64,000 bases of DNA from Warburgia ugandensis (lineage: Eukaryota; Streptophyta; Magnoliopsida; Canellales; Canellaceae), in NCBI GenBank assembly GCA_035236585.1, contig CP141139.1, positions 53,327,217 through 53,391,216 on the forward strand, given 5' to 3'. Both the position numbers and the translations under genes were made by a program. The notes under the pieces are model-generated. The model was not told where the DNA came from and did no database searches. It was given only the letters and a program-made list of their open reading frames with translations. Shown piece after piece: positions 36,402 through 49,390 of this stretch. Positions within the stretch are counted from its first letter, which is position 1. The number at the start of each line of letters is the position of its first letter.

Positions 36402-38982
36402 ACTTTTGTTGTGATTTTAAGGTAAAACTACTGCATGAATCGATTGTATTAATTTATGTAAGGAGGTAAATCCCACGAGGAATCAAATGATATGATAAAG
36501 AAAATGTTCTTCATGCTTGTTGAGATGAGGAATTAAACTAATGAATTGTAAACAACCATGGAGATTTCCAATATTATCCTAGTTTCAACCAAAGGAACCT
36601 TCAAAAATCATGAGTTCAATATTTTAAGTTGTACCCATGGTTTCCATAAGTGTTTGGTTGAATGTTTTGCGAATTTAAAACATGGAATTCAATTAACCAT
36701 CATACTATTAAATCAATGTGCAACAACTGAACAAGAGAAATCATTATCATCCATCAGTCAAAAGAGATTCCATTAATCATCAACATGTACTGAAAAGAAG
36801 TAACATTACAAAAGATGGTCCATTATATTCATAGAATAGGCGCACCATGTTTTATAACATATGCTCAAAAGTAAATCCCCAATACACTTTAATTAATATC
36901 TAAATATCTAGAAAGTTGCATGTGAACCATTGAAGATAATTATAGGAAAAGAAGCATGAGAATGAAAGCACTAACAAAAGATCTAAGCAAGGAGGAGATT
37001 AGATTCAAGGTGACTTTCCCTTAGCTGTCACTTTAAGGAAAAAAGTACATTGAATCTTGAGTCACAACCAAAAAGAACTGTAGCAATAAAATAAACATTC
37101 TGCTAACAACAATGAAAGTTAAAAGCAATTGAAAGAGAAGAAGATCAAAAGTGAACAAACCAACCTTTCAAGGAAGAACTACAAGACCATGCCTATGTGT
37201 AGAGCACTTGGAGAAGACTAGTGCTGTAATGGCCCACATTTTTTAGAAATAAAGAAACATTATATTTATAAATTATGCAAATTTTTAAAGTCAATTATTT
37301 ACTATTATGGTATAAAAGTGAGTTGAAATAAACCTAAAAAAATTACTTAATTTTAACTAATTAAATAAATTATGTATAGTTAGAATATTACTAATAAAAA
37401 TTTTAATCTAGCAAGAGTTGACAACCTAAGCTAAGTGTAGCTAAGCAGTCCTAAGTACAGCATGTCAAAGCGAGGTTTGGACATCAAGTCACCTCCCTAA
37501 CTATTTTTAAGAAGAAATTACGTTTTCACGTTAATTTATTTTATTTTATTAATTAATTATTTGGTTTATACGAATTTTTGCCATGTGGACATCTAAATAT
37601 GGAAACCCACATGATACCATACACATCCCATGTGAGGGAAATGGGAGAGTAAATTAATTAGAAAAATTGTTACAAATAATTAACATCAGATGATAATCTA
37701 ACGGTTATAGACAAAGCTAGCAATAAATAAACAATTATAAAACTGAGCCTTTAGTGATCCAATGGCTCAAAATAAAAGATGTCAAAACTAAAACAATCTG
37801 ACAATTGAGATTAAAAAACTCATTAAACTAAGTAACAAATAATAAGTTACAAACATGTAAAAGAAAAGGGTTAAAAACTAAAATGAAGTAAGGAAGTTTT
37901 CCTTATTTCATTTCTACGTCAAACACCCAACAGAAAGAAGAAAACAAAGAATAGCAGAAGAGAAGAAGAGAAGAAGAGAAGAAGAAGAAGAAAATTTTAG
38001 GGCTTTTTGCATGAAAGCCTGGAAGAGGAAAATAGTAGAGTAAGAAGGGTTTTCTTTTCCGCCGAAAATGCAAGGAAGAGAGGGGAGATTTTGGGTTTTC
38101 TTCGTGAAGAACCAAAGAAGAAGAAGAAAACGAAGGGCATAAGAAGAGAAGGAGAACTAGGGCTTTTGCATGGAAGCCCTAGAAAAAAAACCTGAAGAGG
38201 GAAGAAGGATTTGGCTGAAAACGCAGAGAAAAGAGCATTTATTTTTTGATTTTATTCATGGAAAACTAGAGGATATCTAGATTTGGAAAGTGTGCAAAGA
38301 AAAATAGCATTTGTAGGTAAGGGGAAAATGGGTTTTTACTTGTTTAAATTTAGCTTCGATTATTATTTTTTAAATCAATATCTGTATGCTTTGATATACT
38401 TCAAACTTTTCTAGTTATTAATAACATAAATATTTGAATCATGATAATGATAAAATTCTGTTGTTTTGAAACTTCAAGCAGTAAACTTTTGAAACATGTT
38501 TTATGGGATAGTAATCTATGGTTCTACATTTACAAATAGCAGTTGTCTTTATGAATCATGTTGTGTATAATTAGTAATCTATTGTTTTAGAACTTTCCAA
38601 TAGTAATCATAGTTTTGATTGTTCCATAATTATCTTTCCTGTAATTTGATTTCTGATGTAATCTGTAACTGCTAGTTAGTAAAAAAAATCAGATAAAGTA
38701 TGAAGTTTTTATCCTACAGAACCCTGATACTTTGATATATATGTTATATGGTGACTTGATGTAAAAATTCCTTTACACTAAAATTTTTATATCTAATATG
38801 TTTAATAAACTATTATCCAGAAGAAATTTTTATTTTTGAGATAGATTTGAAGTTATACAATTGTAAAAAATAAAATTTTTAGAAACTAGTTTACATTTAA
38901 ATTTAACTAATCATTCCATTTAAAAGACTCCTATGGATGATGAATCGAATATCCCCATGTGAGTAAGCATTCGTTGTTAATG

Positions 38983-39304
38983 TTGGAATACCATTCTATG
39001 TTGATTTACAAACAATTAGGAACTTTTACTATTAACTGGAGTTGAAAAATAAATCTTATATTGTTATACAAACAATTAACTTCCGATGACTATCATTTAT
39101 AAAATTGATAGTTAGGTTAATTGGTACAGTTTAAAGATAAACATTGGAATACCATTCTATGTTGATTTACAAACAATTAGGAACTTTTAATATTAACTGG
39201 CACCGAAAAATAAATCTTATATTGTTATACAAACAGTTAACTTCTGATGACTATCCTTTATAAAATTGATAGTTAGGTTAATTAGCACAGTTTAAATATT
39301 TTTG
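38983..39304. repeat. 161-base tandem duplication inside solo LTR 2
   Basis: Units 38983-39143 and 39144-39304 share TTGGAATACCATTCTATG and nearly all following sequence, with only a handful of differences. Confidence 0.95.
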
Positions 39305-40852
39305 ATAAATTAATAGTCATTGAAAATTTTAGAACTATTAACAAGCTTTTAAACATAAGTTTCCAATGATTTTATTATGAAATAGATAAATAGAGTTAGT
39401 TGTTGATTTAGTATTATAGTAAGTGATTGGTTATAACATTGATTCCATCTATTGGATTGAATATCAACTTATATAGTGGCCCTAGTTTTGTTTAATTCAT
39501 AGAATCTAATCTTACAAAGGAAGAAAATTTAAAAAGAACTCAACCCTTTTGGCTATAGTTACAAAGTAGGCTGAACATCTCACCAAAAGTAAAGTGGAAA
39601 GTGTTACAAACGTAATAGGTTGAATAATCTCAAAAAGTAAGTATGTGTTATAAATTATGTATTATGGCAAAAGAAATAAAAAGAAATTTATTTGGATCTT
39701 ATTAATTTATTTTTATAAAAGAGAATTCCGATATAAATGGTTTCTTAAAGAAATTGTTGTATACAGAAGTATTCTAATGATTTAGTTGAAATTCCATTGT
39801 TATGTCTAAAGACAAAATTTATATAGGTTGGATGACCAGTTAGACATCAAATACAGGATTTAACTTGAGTTGTAAATCAGATTCTTGAGAACTGTTTTAC
39901 ACTGGGTGAGTGGTCAGTTAGATACTCACGTTAGCTATGTATGACATAGGACCAGCTTGGCCCCTAGTTCCTTTTGATATAAATACCAATATATGGTTTA
40001 AGGGTGGAGGATATGGGATAGACTCCATCTTGTATTGATTCGTTCCTTCCCATGGAGGCGGTGTAGTGGATGAGGTATCCAGGCACGATTCTGATGCATA
40101 GCAGAGCCGCAACTTGCCAGTGGGCATTATGTTTTTTTTTTTTTTTATGTGAGACATGTCCGCTCATGCTAGGATATCCTAGAATATTAGTGATACTTTG
40201 ATAGTTGATGCTTCGATAGATTGTGATTAATGATGCTGAATTGTTTTATTAAAATCTTTATGTCATTGGAGATTTATTGAATTTTATGAACAACATCTTG
40301 AGATGTATTAAGTTATACTTCACAATTCTATTCTAGGTTATTTGATTTATATGGATACTGATGGAGCTAATATGAAAATCTTATAAATTATACTAAATAG
40401 ATATGAATTTTGATTGACATGGTTTTATCTAACCTTGTAAATTCCCATTGTAAGTCATCGTACTCACCCCCCTTACAGCCAACAATTTCAAGTTGAACTT
40501 CTAACAAGGAGAAAAAGGTGATTGATTGAAGAGATATTTAAAACTAGAGAAGGGTGTGACACGTTTACTTTCTAATTGAAATAAAGAGTTGTCTGGTTGT
40601 TATTAAAGATACATTGTTGTACTTAATAGTTGGTAGATTTTGACTAATGAGTGTGTTTGAAGCTGTGAATAGTATACGGTTCTAAAAGAAAGAAAATCTT
40701 TAAATCCTTACATTATATTAAATCTTATGAATGTATCAGGTATTTTCGCAGAGCATGCGTTAAATGCTAAAGTCCGAAAAACGAAGGAAACTCTACCGAA
40801 TTTTAGATAAAAATGTATAATTTTAGAATTTAGTTTTCTAGAAAGAAAAAAA

Positions 40853-40871
40853 GGGGGAGGGGGGGGGGGGG
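40853..40871. repeat. Poly-G run near the end of solo LTR 2
   Basis: AAGGGGGAGG followed by 11 further G, 25 bases before the LTR terminus. Confidence 0.95.
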
Positions 40872-42215
40872 TTTGTCAAAATTCAAGGTCTTCACAAGCG
40901 CACCCAAAGAAGAAGAAGAAGATTCAATACAAAAAGGTAAGAGAAGGGGGTTTAGGAAAAAGACGCATCCTCCCTTGGAGGAGGCATTCTCCTATTCTTC
41001 TCTTCATATCCTCTTTTATAGGTTGTTTTCAAAGTTTTTTAGGGTGTCCTAGGGTTAAGGTATGGTGGAGATGAAAGATAAATAGAACTGGCTGACTAGG
41101 ATCAAGTTTTGAAGGGCTGCCTGGGGTTTTTATCAAAGAGAAACAAAGGGTGCCCTTGGTGGTTGTCTTAAGGTGGGGAGATGCCATTTTTTTAGGAGGC
41201 ATCTTCACCCTACAAAAATCATTGAGGCAAATATGGCAAGTGTAGTTGGATCGGATGAGTAAGAGAGAGATAAGAAGATGGGAGGAAAGAGAGGTGAGGT
41301 AGGGAAAAGTGATTGGCTAAGTAGTTTCCTAAGAGGTGGGGATTAGTTGGATGGTTGGAATAGAAGTTTAAAAATATGATAAAGCCTTAGAAAGGTGGGA
41401 CTCCTGAATGGAAAGTGAAATTCATAGTGCATCTTAGTGGTGAGGTGGAAGGTAAGAAAAAAGTAAGAAACACATGCAAAGACATAAAAAATGGAGGGGT
41501 CCCTTTCTATTGGTCCACATGATACCTTTTACTACTAAAATTTCCCTCAATTATCTTCAAATATCCCATAAATTCCAAGGATAATTCTTCCTCCAATCAT
41601 AGCCTTCCATTTAGCTTGACTTATGTGGCTTTGATGGCTCACTTTGAAAGCTCCATTGGCTTGGCTTTATGGCTAGCTTAGATGGCTTTCTTAGCTTAGC
41701 TCGATGGCCCAATTCTTTGGATTTAGTCTCTTAGCTAGATCTTTAGCTTGTCCTCTTGTTCATGGATTGAATATGGCTAAGTAGCTTAAGTTGGTGTTGG
41801 ACTTTGGATGGCTTGTGCATGAACCCACTTTGGCCATCTTTGTTTCCTCTATTGCATCCATTGCTTGTACTAAAGATGATCTCCATCCTTGATCTCATTT
41901 TGGATAGATGATTTTTAAATCTTGACTCCATCTTTCGATCTTGATCTTCCATTTTCTTCTCGATCAATCTTAGCCATCGGATGACCATCTTTCTTCCTAT
42001 AAAAGGTTAAAAAATCTATAATTAAATCCTAAAAATATGATTAATCATATACTTACTCGAATTAGCCTCTAAACCTACAACATGTCAAATTTTTTAGTCA
42101 TTAGGTAAAAAATGCCGGGTTACAAATTTTGGTTAAAAATCCTATTTTTCCCTTATAAGTTACAACACATGGGTAACTAATTGGGCAGTTTTTATGAAAA
42201 AATAAACACTTATCA

Positions 42216-42787
42216 CATCTCCCAACCAACACTTTGCTAGTCCCTAAAAAAAATGCAAAAAATCAATTTATAAAAACTAATACAAAGTTCCACTTATGAA
42301 GGTACTCATGCTTGCATTTAGCATATGTAACAAGCCGTTAAGCTCCTAGATTACTCCTAGTGGACGAGTTATGCCTCGTAAGGGTTTGTAGTGAATATAC
42401 CCACAAAATTCTCAAACTTTTATGAAATCCTTCATTCATCTGAGAACATTTTTTTTCTTTTATTCATCTTATATTACATCTTAACTTTAGCCTGCTAATA
42501 AAGATGAACAAAAAGGTTTAAAATCCTACCCTTATGCTAAAGATATCCCATTATTTCATTAAACTTTAGAAGGCAAGTGTGTTGTATACTAATATAATTA
42601 TTATTTTCTAACCAAATATAATCTAAATTACGATCTAAATGTATTCTTTGACTTCAATTCTCACAAGATATACTAAACACTCAGAAAGAAGTTACTTAGA
42701 AAGGTTTAAATCTCTCATGAATATGTGAGTAAAATGTTGTTCATCAAATTCAAAAATCTCACATATTCCATACAAAGGAACAATAAC
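42216..42787 (-). other. 3' non-coding region of element B, outer piece
   Basis: Aligns in minus sense with 31570-32137 of element A (TCACATATTTCATAC, TAGCAGGCTAAAG, GGTAACCTAxGAG). Continues at 44119-44671 and 49391-50100. Confidence 0.8.
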
Positions 42788-43389
42788 TATAATAGCCCAA
42801 GGGCCCCACATAGCAACAATATTGTCTGCTTTGGGCTTATCCCACACAGTTTTGGTCTTCTCTCTTAGGGGAAAAGGCCTCGTTGCAATGGAAGTCCACA
42901 GCCTGAGTCCAATAGTAACAATATTGTCCTCTTTGGATCCCTCAACCTATCTTGGGATGTCCCCCTCAAGCCATATTGGCAACCCTCAAGGTATCTTGGT
43001 CACCTCAAGGATTTGTTCCTGGCCCCAGGACGCATTGTTCCTGAGCCAAGATGCATCGTTACTAGTAGAGTCACCTCGGACTCTACCAGTAACTCGAGCT
43101 AGCTGCACACGAGGACACTTGTCCCTAAACAGGGAAAGGTGAACCCGCAGGTATTCACCAAGATGGCTTGAGGGGGATGCCCCAAGATAGTCTAAGAGAA
43201 CAAGGGCAGGGAGGTACTAAGAGTTAATCCCACATCGCCTGGGGAGGGAAGACTGGGCTGTTGATAAGAGTGGTGAGGACTTCCCTTGCAACAACTGATT
43301 TTCCCCTAAGGGGGAAGAGCAAAACCATGCAGGCTTAAAGCCCAAAGTGGACAATATCGTTGCAATGTGGGGCCCTCGGGCTATTACAA

Positions 43390-43401
43390 TGGTATCAGAG
43401 C
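43390..43401 (+). promoter_or_regulatory. Primer-binding site 1 of the TRIM-like element
   Basis: TGGTATCAGAGC, complementary to the 3' end of initiator Met-tRNA, one base after the LTR terminus TATTACA. Confidence 0.9.
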
Positions 43402-43754
43402 CTAACCCTGACCCGATGGTGGGTGGCTAACCACATGTGGACACTCGCATGAACACGCGGGGACATGTGTCCCCTAAGGGGGAGAGGTGAACCGTTGCTG
43501 TCGCGAAGATGCCTTGAGGGAGACACCCCCAGATAGGTTGAGGGACGAAGGCGGGAGGTACCGAGAGTTAGTCCCACATCGCTAGGGGGAAGGGTTGTGG
43601 GCTGTTGATAAGAGTCCGGAGTGACTCTACCAATAACAACGAGTTTTACCTGGGCAACTGGGTAAGAACAAAGCCATGACTACTGGCGGTGTATGGGCGC
43701 CGTCAATGGAAAGCAGACAATATTGTTACTGTGTGGGCCTCCTAGCTGTTACAA

Positions 43755-43766
43755 TGGTATCAGAGC
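43755..43766 (+). promoter_or_regulatory. Primer-binding site 2 of the TRIM-like element
   Basis: Second identical TGGTATCAGAGC, exactly 365 bases after the first, one base after GCTGTTACA. Confidence 0.9.
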
Positions 43767-44118
43767 CCAACCCTTACCCGATGGTGGGTGGTTAACCGCA
43801 CGTGGGCACTCGCGTGAACACACGGGGACGCATGTCCCCTAAGGGGGAGAGGTGAACCGTTGCTGTCGCCAAGATACCTTGAGGGGGACACCCCAAGATA
43901 GGTTGAGGGACAAAGGTGGGAGGTATCGAGAGTTAGTCCCACATCGCTAGGGGAAAAAGTTGTGGGCTGTTGATAAGAGTCTGGAGTGACTCTACCAGTA
44001 ATGAAGTATTTTACCTGGGCAACTGGGCAAGAACAAAGCTGTGACTGCTGGCGGTGCATGGGCGCCGTCAGTGGAAAGTGAACAATATTGTTACTGGGTG
44101 GACCTATTGGCTATTACA

Positions 44119-44671
44119 ATAACTTAGAAAGAATGATAATGACGATCTCTTGAAAGAATATCAACTAATGACAATGTTACACTCTACGAAACTCGTTATT
44201 CATTTATAATCATATCCAAGCCATACTACTTCTAAGATCAAGTTCGAACTTCTATTAGGACGAAACATAGGCTTAGGTAAGGGTTGTCAAAAGAATGGGC
44301 ATAATGGTAAACAAAGGTAATTTAGAAAATATGTAAGGGTCTTCTTTTAGTGTATTCATAACTTTTCCATTTTTCCTTGCAAGAGTGAGCATTCTCCTTT
44401 TTCATTGGCTATCGTTTTTGTTTAAGCTTTGCATATGTCCTTTTTGAACTTTTCTCCTTTTTCACCCTTTTAATTTTCTTCTTTTGAAATGTATTGTTCA
44501 TACTTTTTTCAAGATATTCTTCAATCCTCTCTACATATTTCCAAAACAAATGGGCAATGGATACATTTATAGGATTTCAATCTAGGTAAAGGTCATTTGG
44601 CTAACAAAGAAAAGGCTAATATTTTAAAGGCTCAATAGGCTAATTAGCAAAAAACAATATAGAGAAGGCTA
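44119..44671 (-). other. 3' non-coding region of element B, middle piece
   Basis: Minus sense matches 30990-31570 of element A and 16480-16900 of element D (AAGCCTATGTTTCxTCC, CTTTTTGATGTTC-like, GGTTTTCAAAA). No reading frame. Confidence 0.8.
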
Positions 44672-47600
44672 TGTAACACCCCTAACTTTTGTAAGGAGAT
44701 TGAATAAATAATAAAATTAAATATTTCAAGAAAAAATAGACTGGAATATTAGGGTTATAAAAAATACACTTCTCATAGAAATACAATCAAAGTATAAGAC
44801 ATATAAAATTGAAAGCATACTCGACAAACCCTTTAAAATGACTGTACGCATGACGAATTTTGAGTTTAGATGAAAAATCCTTATTTTTCTCCATTTTTAT
44901 GAATAAAAGGGTAAAATAGTATTTTTACCCATAACCAAGAACTAAGACCTCAATATTTAGAATTTACTCAAAAATATGATTCCAACGCCACTAAGTAAGC
45001 TCTATTCCTAGTTTGGGGGAATAAAACAGATTTTTCTCCATAAAAGGGCAACATGGTCCTTTCACACCCCGTGGGGCCCACAAGGGACCCCCAAAGGAAT
45101 CCAATGGCTAGAAAATGTGCATTCATTAATCAAACTACTGCCACCTGCTAGTGGAGAAGGAGGTAGTAGTGAGAATCCAAGGACCATTTAATGATAAAAA
45201 GAATTGAACATGATAATTACATATAATCATGAAAAAATCCCAAAATGCATATAAATACCTCAGAAAAAATTACTAAAACTATTCAAAAAATTCATCACAA
45301 AATTCCCTAGCCTCCCCAAAAATTTCATCTCAAAACTCCACCCCCTTCTCTCTCTTTTATTCCTTCTTTCTCCCCTTTTATTTCTTCTATTAGTGCGTCC
45401 ACAGACGCATCAGGGGGAATATTCCCCCTGAATCACCGGGCGCGTCTCTAAATGTGTTATCCCTGATGAGCAAGGTTTTCACCCTACTATAGTTTTTCAA
45501 TTAGACATTCTTCCTAGACCGTTGAATCCTTAATCCACTCAATTAAAAATGTTCGACGCATCAAAATACACAAAAGCCCTATCCTTTTACATCAATCGAT
45601 GGAGTATTCATCAATCAACCCATCGAATAGGAACAACTCCAGCAACACTATTCAAGTGTTGATTTTCTTATTTTCCAACTAAGTTTCCAGACTTTGAACA
45701 CCCCAGGTAGGTGGATCTCATCTCCCTCTTCATTTTCCCTCAGTTGATTTTGGGTTTTGGGCTCATTAGAATTGTTTCTCTGATGATCTTCACTGGTGAT
45801 CATGCCCCGATTCACCACCTTGGACAGCTCAAATGAAACTTCTAAGTCACTGGCTGGATTCTTGGGCCCCCAAAACCCTAAGAGATGAAATCTAGGTAGT
45901 TTGATGTAAAGGACGGAGGAGATCCGGCAACGGGTGATCCGACAGTCGAGATCTGGACCGTCTTGCCTATAGCCAGTCACCTCTGCCCGACTACCTAGAA
46001 TAGGAGGTAACGGGTGTGGGCCGCTAGTCATCCCTATACCTGTAAGCCTAGATTTGATTTGGGTCATCCAAATTTTGAACTAAAATCTTGTTTTTATAAT
46101 TAAGAGTTCAATATATCTCTAAATTTAGATCTGAAACTTTCTGTAGATTCTTGTTACTTTTGTAAGTTATAGAAATCATGAAATGTATGTTTTGAATTGT
46201 ATTTATTTGTGATTATAACAAAAATCCATAATAACAACCTTGGATCATTATCAAGATGATCCCAAAATAGAAATATGAATCGATGAATGGGCTTAGATGA
46301 TCCCAAAAGCCTAAGGATAATGATCATAGTAAAATTTTTGGGTTTCTAGACCAAGTAAATATAAAAAAGAATAGTAAGATCAAATTTTAGCCCTTAAAAT
46401 AGTTTGAAATCTTAAAATCCCAATTCTGATCTCAATTTAACTCCAAATTGAGATGGGAAAGTTAGGTTAGATTCCTCTTGATATGTAGAACCTATTGAAC
46501 TTAAAAAAAATTATATTTTGATGCATATAAAATTCTGTTAATAAAGAAAAGTATTACTAATTCTTATGATTAGTGAAATTTGGGATGATCAAACTATATA
46601 ATTCTATTCCACTGATGATCTTGTGATTTTGAAACATGGAATCAATGGTTATAAGTGACTGATCTAGGTTTAATTAAGATATCTAACTTTAAAAGTAGTA
46701 AGATCCATAAAATTGAATGGTAATCTGCTTAATCTAGTTGATCAAGGATGATTAGACAGTATGGATGAAGATATGAAATTAATATCATATAGATTTATGG
46801 ACTGGATGATGATGATTTGGAATAGATTAAGATCTATGCCCTTAAATTGGATAAAAGGACTTAAGATCTTCTTGATCGGTTGGATCAAGAAGGATCAGAT
46901 CATTTGATGAGATGCATCAATGATCTAATGATGAAATCACAATAAGAAAATGTATTAGATTTAAAGGAAGATGAAAGATCAAGATCTAAACCCTAAAAGA
47001 GATGAAAAATGAATAAGAATCAACTATGACCCTTGGATCATGATGAATAGTTATGGCATGTAAATTTTTATTTAAATTATTTAATTTTAGTATAATTTCC
47101 TTTTTCATTGCTTAGTAGATTTAAATTGTTAGACTTATTTATTTATTTATTTGTGATTTAATGCTTATGTTATGAAAATTACATTGATAATGTAATCAAA
47201 TGAAAATAGAATTGAAGAATAATTACATGGAATGAATGACATGGGCTTAATGATAGTAAGGGCCATAGTTAGGAGGATAATATAAGAAATATAAATTCCT
47301 TTGCCCAAAATAGGAGAACAATGAAACTCCATGAATGTCATCTTAATGTTCATGGATTTAATTAAAATTAATAAGAAAGAGTACTTAGGGTTAAAATGCT
47401 TGTAGGAACCTTATGAAAGGTTGAGTTAAGGTCACCCTAGTGGATGATGAACATGGTGGTTAAGGGGGTTCTCTAATAGAGGCTCGCTCTTCCCCCACCT
47501 TCCGTTGACATTTGTGAGGTCTTAATGCCTCCGTACATGAGGATTGAAGTAACCACTTTGTGTTCAACCATTCAACCAATAAGCCTTAGCCAATTTGACA

Positions 47601-49390
47601 TAAGAGGAGTTGTCTAGGCTTAGGATGAAATAAGCTATCCTCAACCAGTAAAACATTAACTGGTTGAGTAGTAATTATAAGAACATAAAAGGTTAGTAAA
47701 TAATCTAATCCTAATAAAAATTGTAAGTAAAATAAGGATGATCAAACAAAATCCAGAGGATCTTGAATGATCAAAAACAATAAGAATACTAATGTCGTAT
47801 TGTATTATGTATGTATATGTAGAAAAATATAGATAGAGAACCCAACCCTTGATGAAACATTATTCAAGGAAAATTAGGGCACCCCTTATAGACAAATAAA
47901 TTTATACATTTGGTTTGATAAATGTATGAATCAAGATAATGATGGGAATGTGGAGTGAATACCACTTGAGATTTATGAATCAAGACCATGATACTACTTT
48001 GAGGTAGGTGGATGTACAAGAATGTATTAAGGATTCATGTGTATACATACATGATCTTCTGTCTAGAATTATAGACCTTCATGATATAAGTATATTTGGT
48101 ACCTTAGCATGATAATAATCCAAACACATGATCCAACTAAGTGGACCAACCCCATGATCTAATTCAACTGATCCAATCTAATGATCTAATCAAATGAGGT
48201 GAAAGTAATGAGATGTGTGTAGACTAAGAAAACCCTAAGAATAGGGCATAGAAAGTATTCCAGCCTTAGTTAAACAGACCCATCATCTAATATATACAAT
48301 GTATTTTACATACAAGCATGGTGACTTGTGATTTTGTTTTACACAGTACTAGGATTGAGGATGCTATGCTAGGGAAACTATGAGGGTTTGGCCACCCACT
48401 TCTTAAAATTTATATGATGGATACCATGCCCAAAGAGAGGCTAAATGTCGGGTGGGGCAATCATGGGAAGGCCGCCACTGTGATAACCATGATCCCCCCA
48501 TGCGGACATGGAGTTGTTATTTCCACAGTTGGTATTAGTGGATGATTATGCAGTTATCCGGGCACGTTGTACAGATTGAGACTATGGCATAGTAGAACTG
48601 AAGTATTTTGCATTACGATGCACATATGATAGGCATGGTGTAATCCTATGCCATGATGAGATGCCACTACTTGAGTTCTTGGAAAGAAAATCCCTGTATG
48701 AGAATTGGTTGAATATTGATCTCCTGAGTAGAAGTATAGCTAGGGGAAGGAACAAGATTTGAGCAATTTTCACTACTTTAACAGATTTAACCTATACTAC
48801 ATAAATAATGTATATACTCTATGTTGAGATAACTCATGAGTAGAAGACAGTGATGGAATAATGATTGAGGTATGTATTCTTATATTAGTAAAGTAGTATA
48901 TTTTTGTATCCCCTACCAAGCATAGCTTGTTGAAATATTGTAAATGTTTAAATGTTTTCAATATCTCAGAAATAGAGAAGGAGAATCAAGAGCTCAAGAT
49001 GGTAGAAGACTTGAAGAGAATAATCAATCAGGGTATGACCATTGAAGACATTTTTTTTATTTTATTTGAGAGCACTGTATTATATTGAGAGTTTTTAATG
49101 TAAGGTAAGCCTTGAAATTTGGATTATGTAATTTGTACAATGGTTTGTAATTATAATACAGAGGCCGCGTAAGAGTGAACTACTAGATGATTCCTGGTAT
49201 TTAATAAAAATTTATTTTATACAAAATGTCTATATGTATTATGTACTTGAGTTGAGACTGGGATTTTGTTATAAATGAATTTAAAAGAAAAGAATTTCAG
49301 CTGTATTGTTTGCAAAAAAAATTTACCATTAAGGGCCTTGCCTTTGAAAAGTGTATTACAAAATGTCTTACAAAAACCAGGGTTGTCACA
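44672..49390 (+). mobile_element. Solo LTR 1, 4.7-kb Tekay/Del-like LTR with Athila-leader-like insert
   Basis: Starts TGTAACACCCCTAAC, ends ...AGGGTTGTCACA; flanks are GGCTA (44667-44671) and AGCTA (49391-49395), a 5-bp TSD with one change. Element B sequence reads across the gap as in D at about 16500. No TGTAACACC repeat inside, no second LTR and no coding domain, so it is a solo LTR. Near 48440-48560 is a GC-richer stretch (GGTGGGGCAATCATGGGAAGG, GATAACCATGATCCC). Around 47400-47660 it carries sequence like the Athila leader (GGTCACCCTAGTGGATGATG, TGAGGTCTTAATGCCTCC). The 139-codon minus-strand frame at 45648-46067 has no recognisable domain. Confidence 0.85.

Larger units (their letters stand above)
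37225..40896 (+). mobile_element. Solo LTR 2, long Tekay/Del-like LTR
   Basis: Starts TGTAATGGCCC, ends ...GGTCTTCACA, 3672 bases. Flanks are AGTGC (37220-37224) and AGCGC (40897-40901): a 5-bp TSD with one change. No second LTR or coding region, so it is a solo LTR left by recombination. Inside are GAAGAA-rich stretches (37950-38150), a 161-base tandem duplication (38983-39304), the landmark TACTCACCCCCC (about 40460) and a run of 11 or more G near the end. Family assignment (chromovirus type) is by length and TGTAAxxCCC start only. Confidence 0.85.
36407..42215 (-). repeat. 3' LTR of element B, split by a solo LTR
   Basis: In minus sense it starts at 42215 (TGATAAGTGTTTATT) after the polypurine run GGTTGGGAGATG and ends at 36407 (...AAAATCACAACA). 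Removing 37225-40896 plus one TSD copy leaves about 2.1 kb. The joined sequence across the insertion aligns with LTR D around 18825-18850 (CTTTTGGGTGC...CAAGG). Confidence 0.88.
42788..44118 (+). mobile_element. TRIM-like miniature LTR element with foldback and two primer-binding sites
   Basis: 1331 bases with a perfect 5-bp TSD ATAAC (42783-42787, 44119-44123); removing it restores the element B sequence seen in A. Part 1 (42788-43388) is a large imperfect foldback with arms of about 285-310 bases and axis near 43075; its outer 49 bases pair with few mismatches (TATAATAGCCC / GGGCTATTACA). Parts 2 and 3 (43389-43753 and 43754-44118) are direct 365-base copies, each beginning A-TGGTATCAGAGCC, the site complementary to initiator Met-tRNA, and ending CTxTTACA. 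No coding capacity. TRIM elements are non-autonomous LTR retrotransposons; this arrangement is unusual. Confidence 0.85.

Noticed and set aside
42822..44059. Frames of 60-106 codons (both strands) with repeated STYLGVSPS-like text
   Set aside because: They follow the direct and inverted repeats of the TRIM-like element and recur on both strands; repeat-derived.
42788..44118. Cassandra-type element with 5S rRNA-derived LTR
   Set aside because: No 5S rRNA internal promoter sequence could be seen; only the Met-tRNA primer-binding site and foldback are present.
45648..46067. 139-codon minus-strand frame, the second longest in the window
   Set aside because: It lies wholly in the solo LTR at 44672-49390, shows no motif, and its sequence has no coding signature I can recognise.
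44672..49390. A complete short LTR element in place of a solo LTR
   Set aside because: The start TGTAACACCCC and the end GGTTGTCACA occur only once each in the interval, so there is no second LTR.
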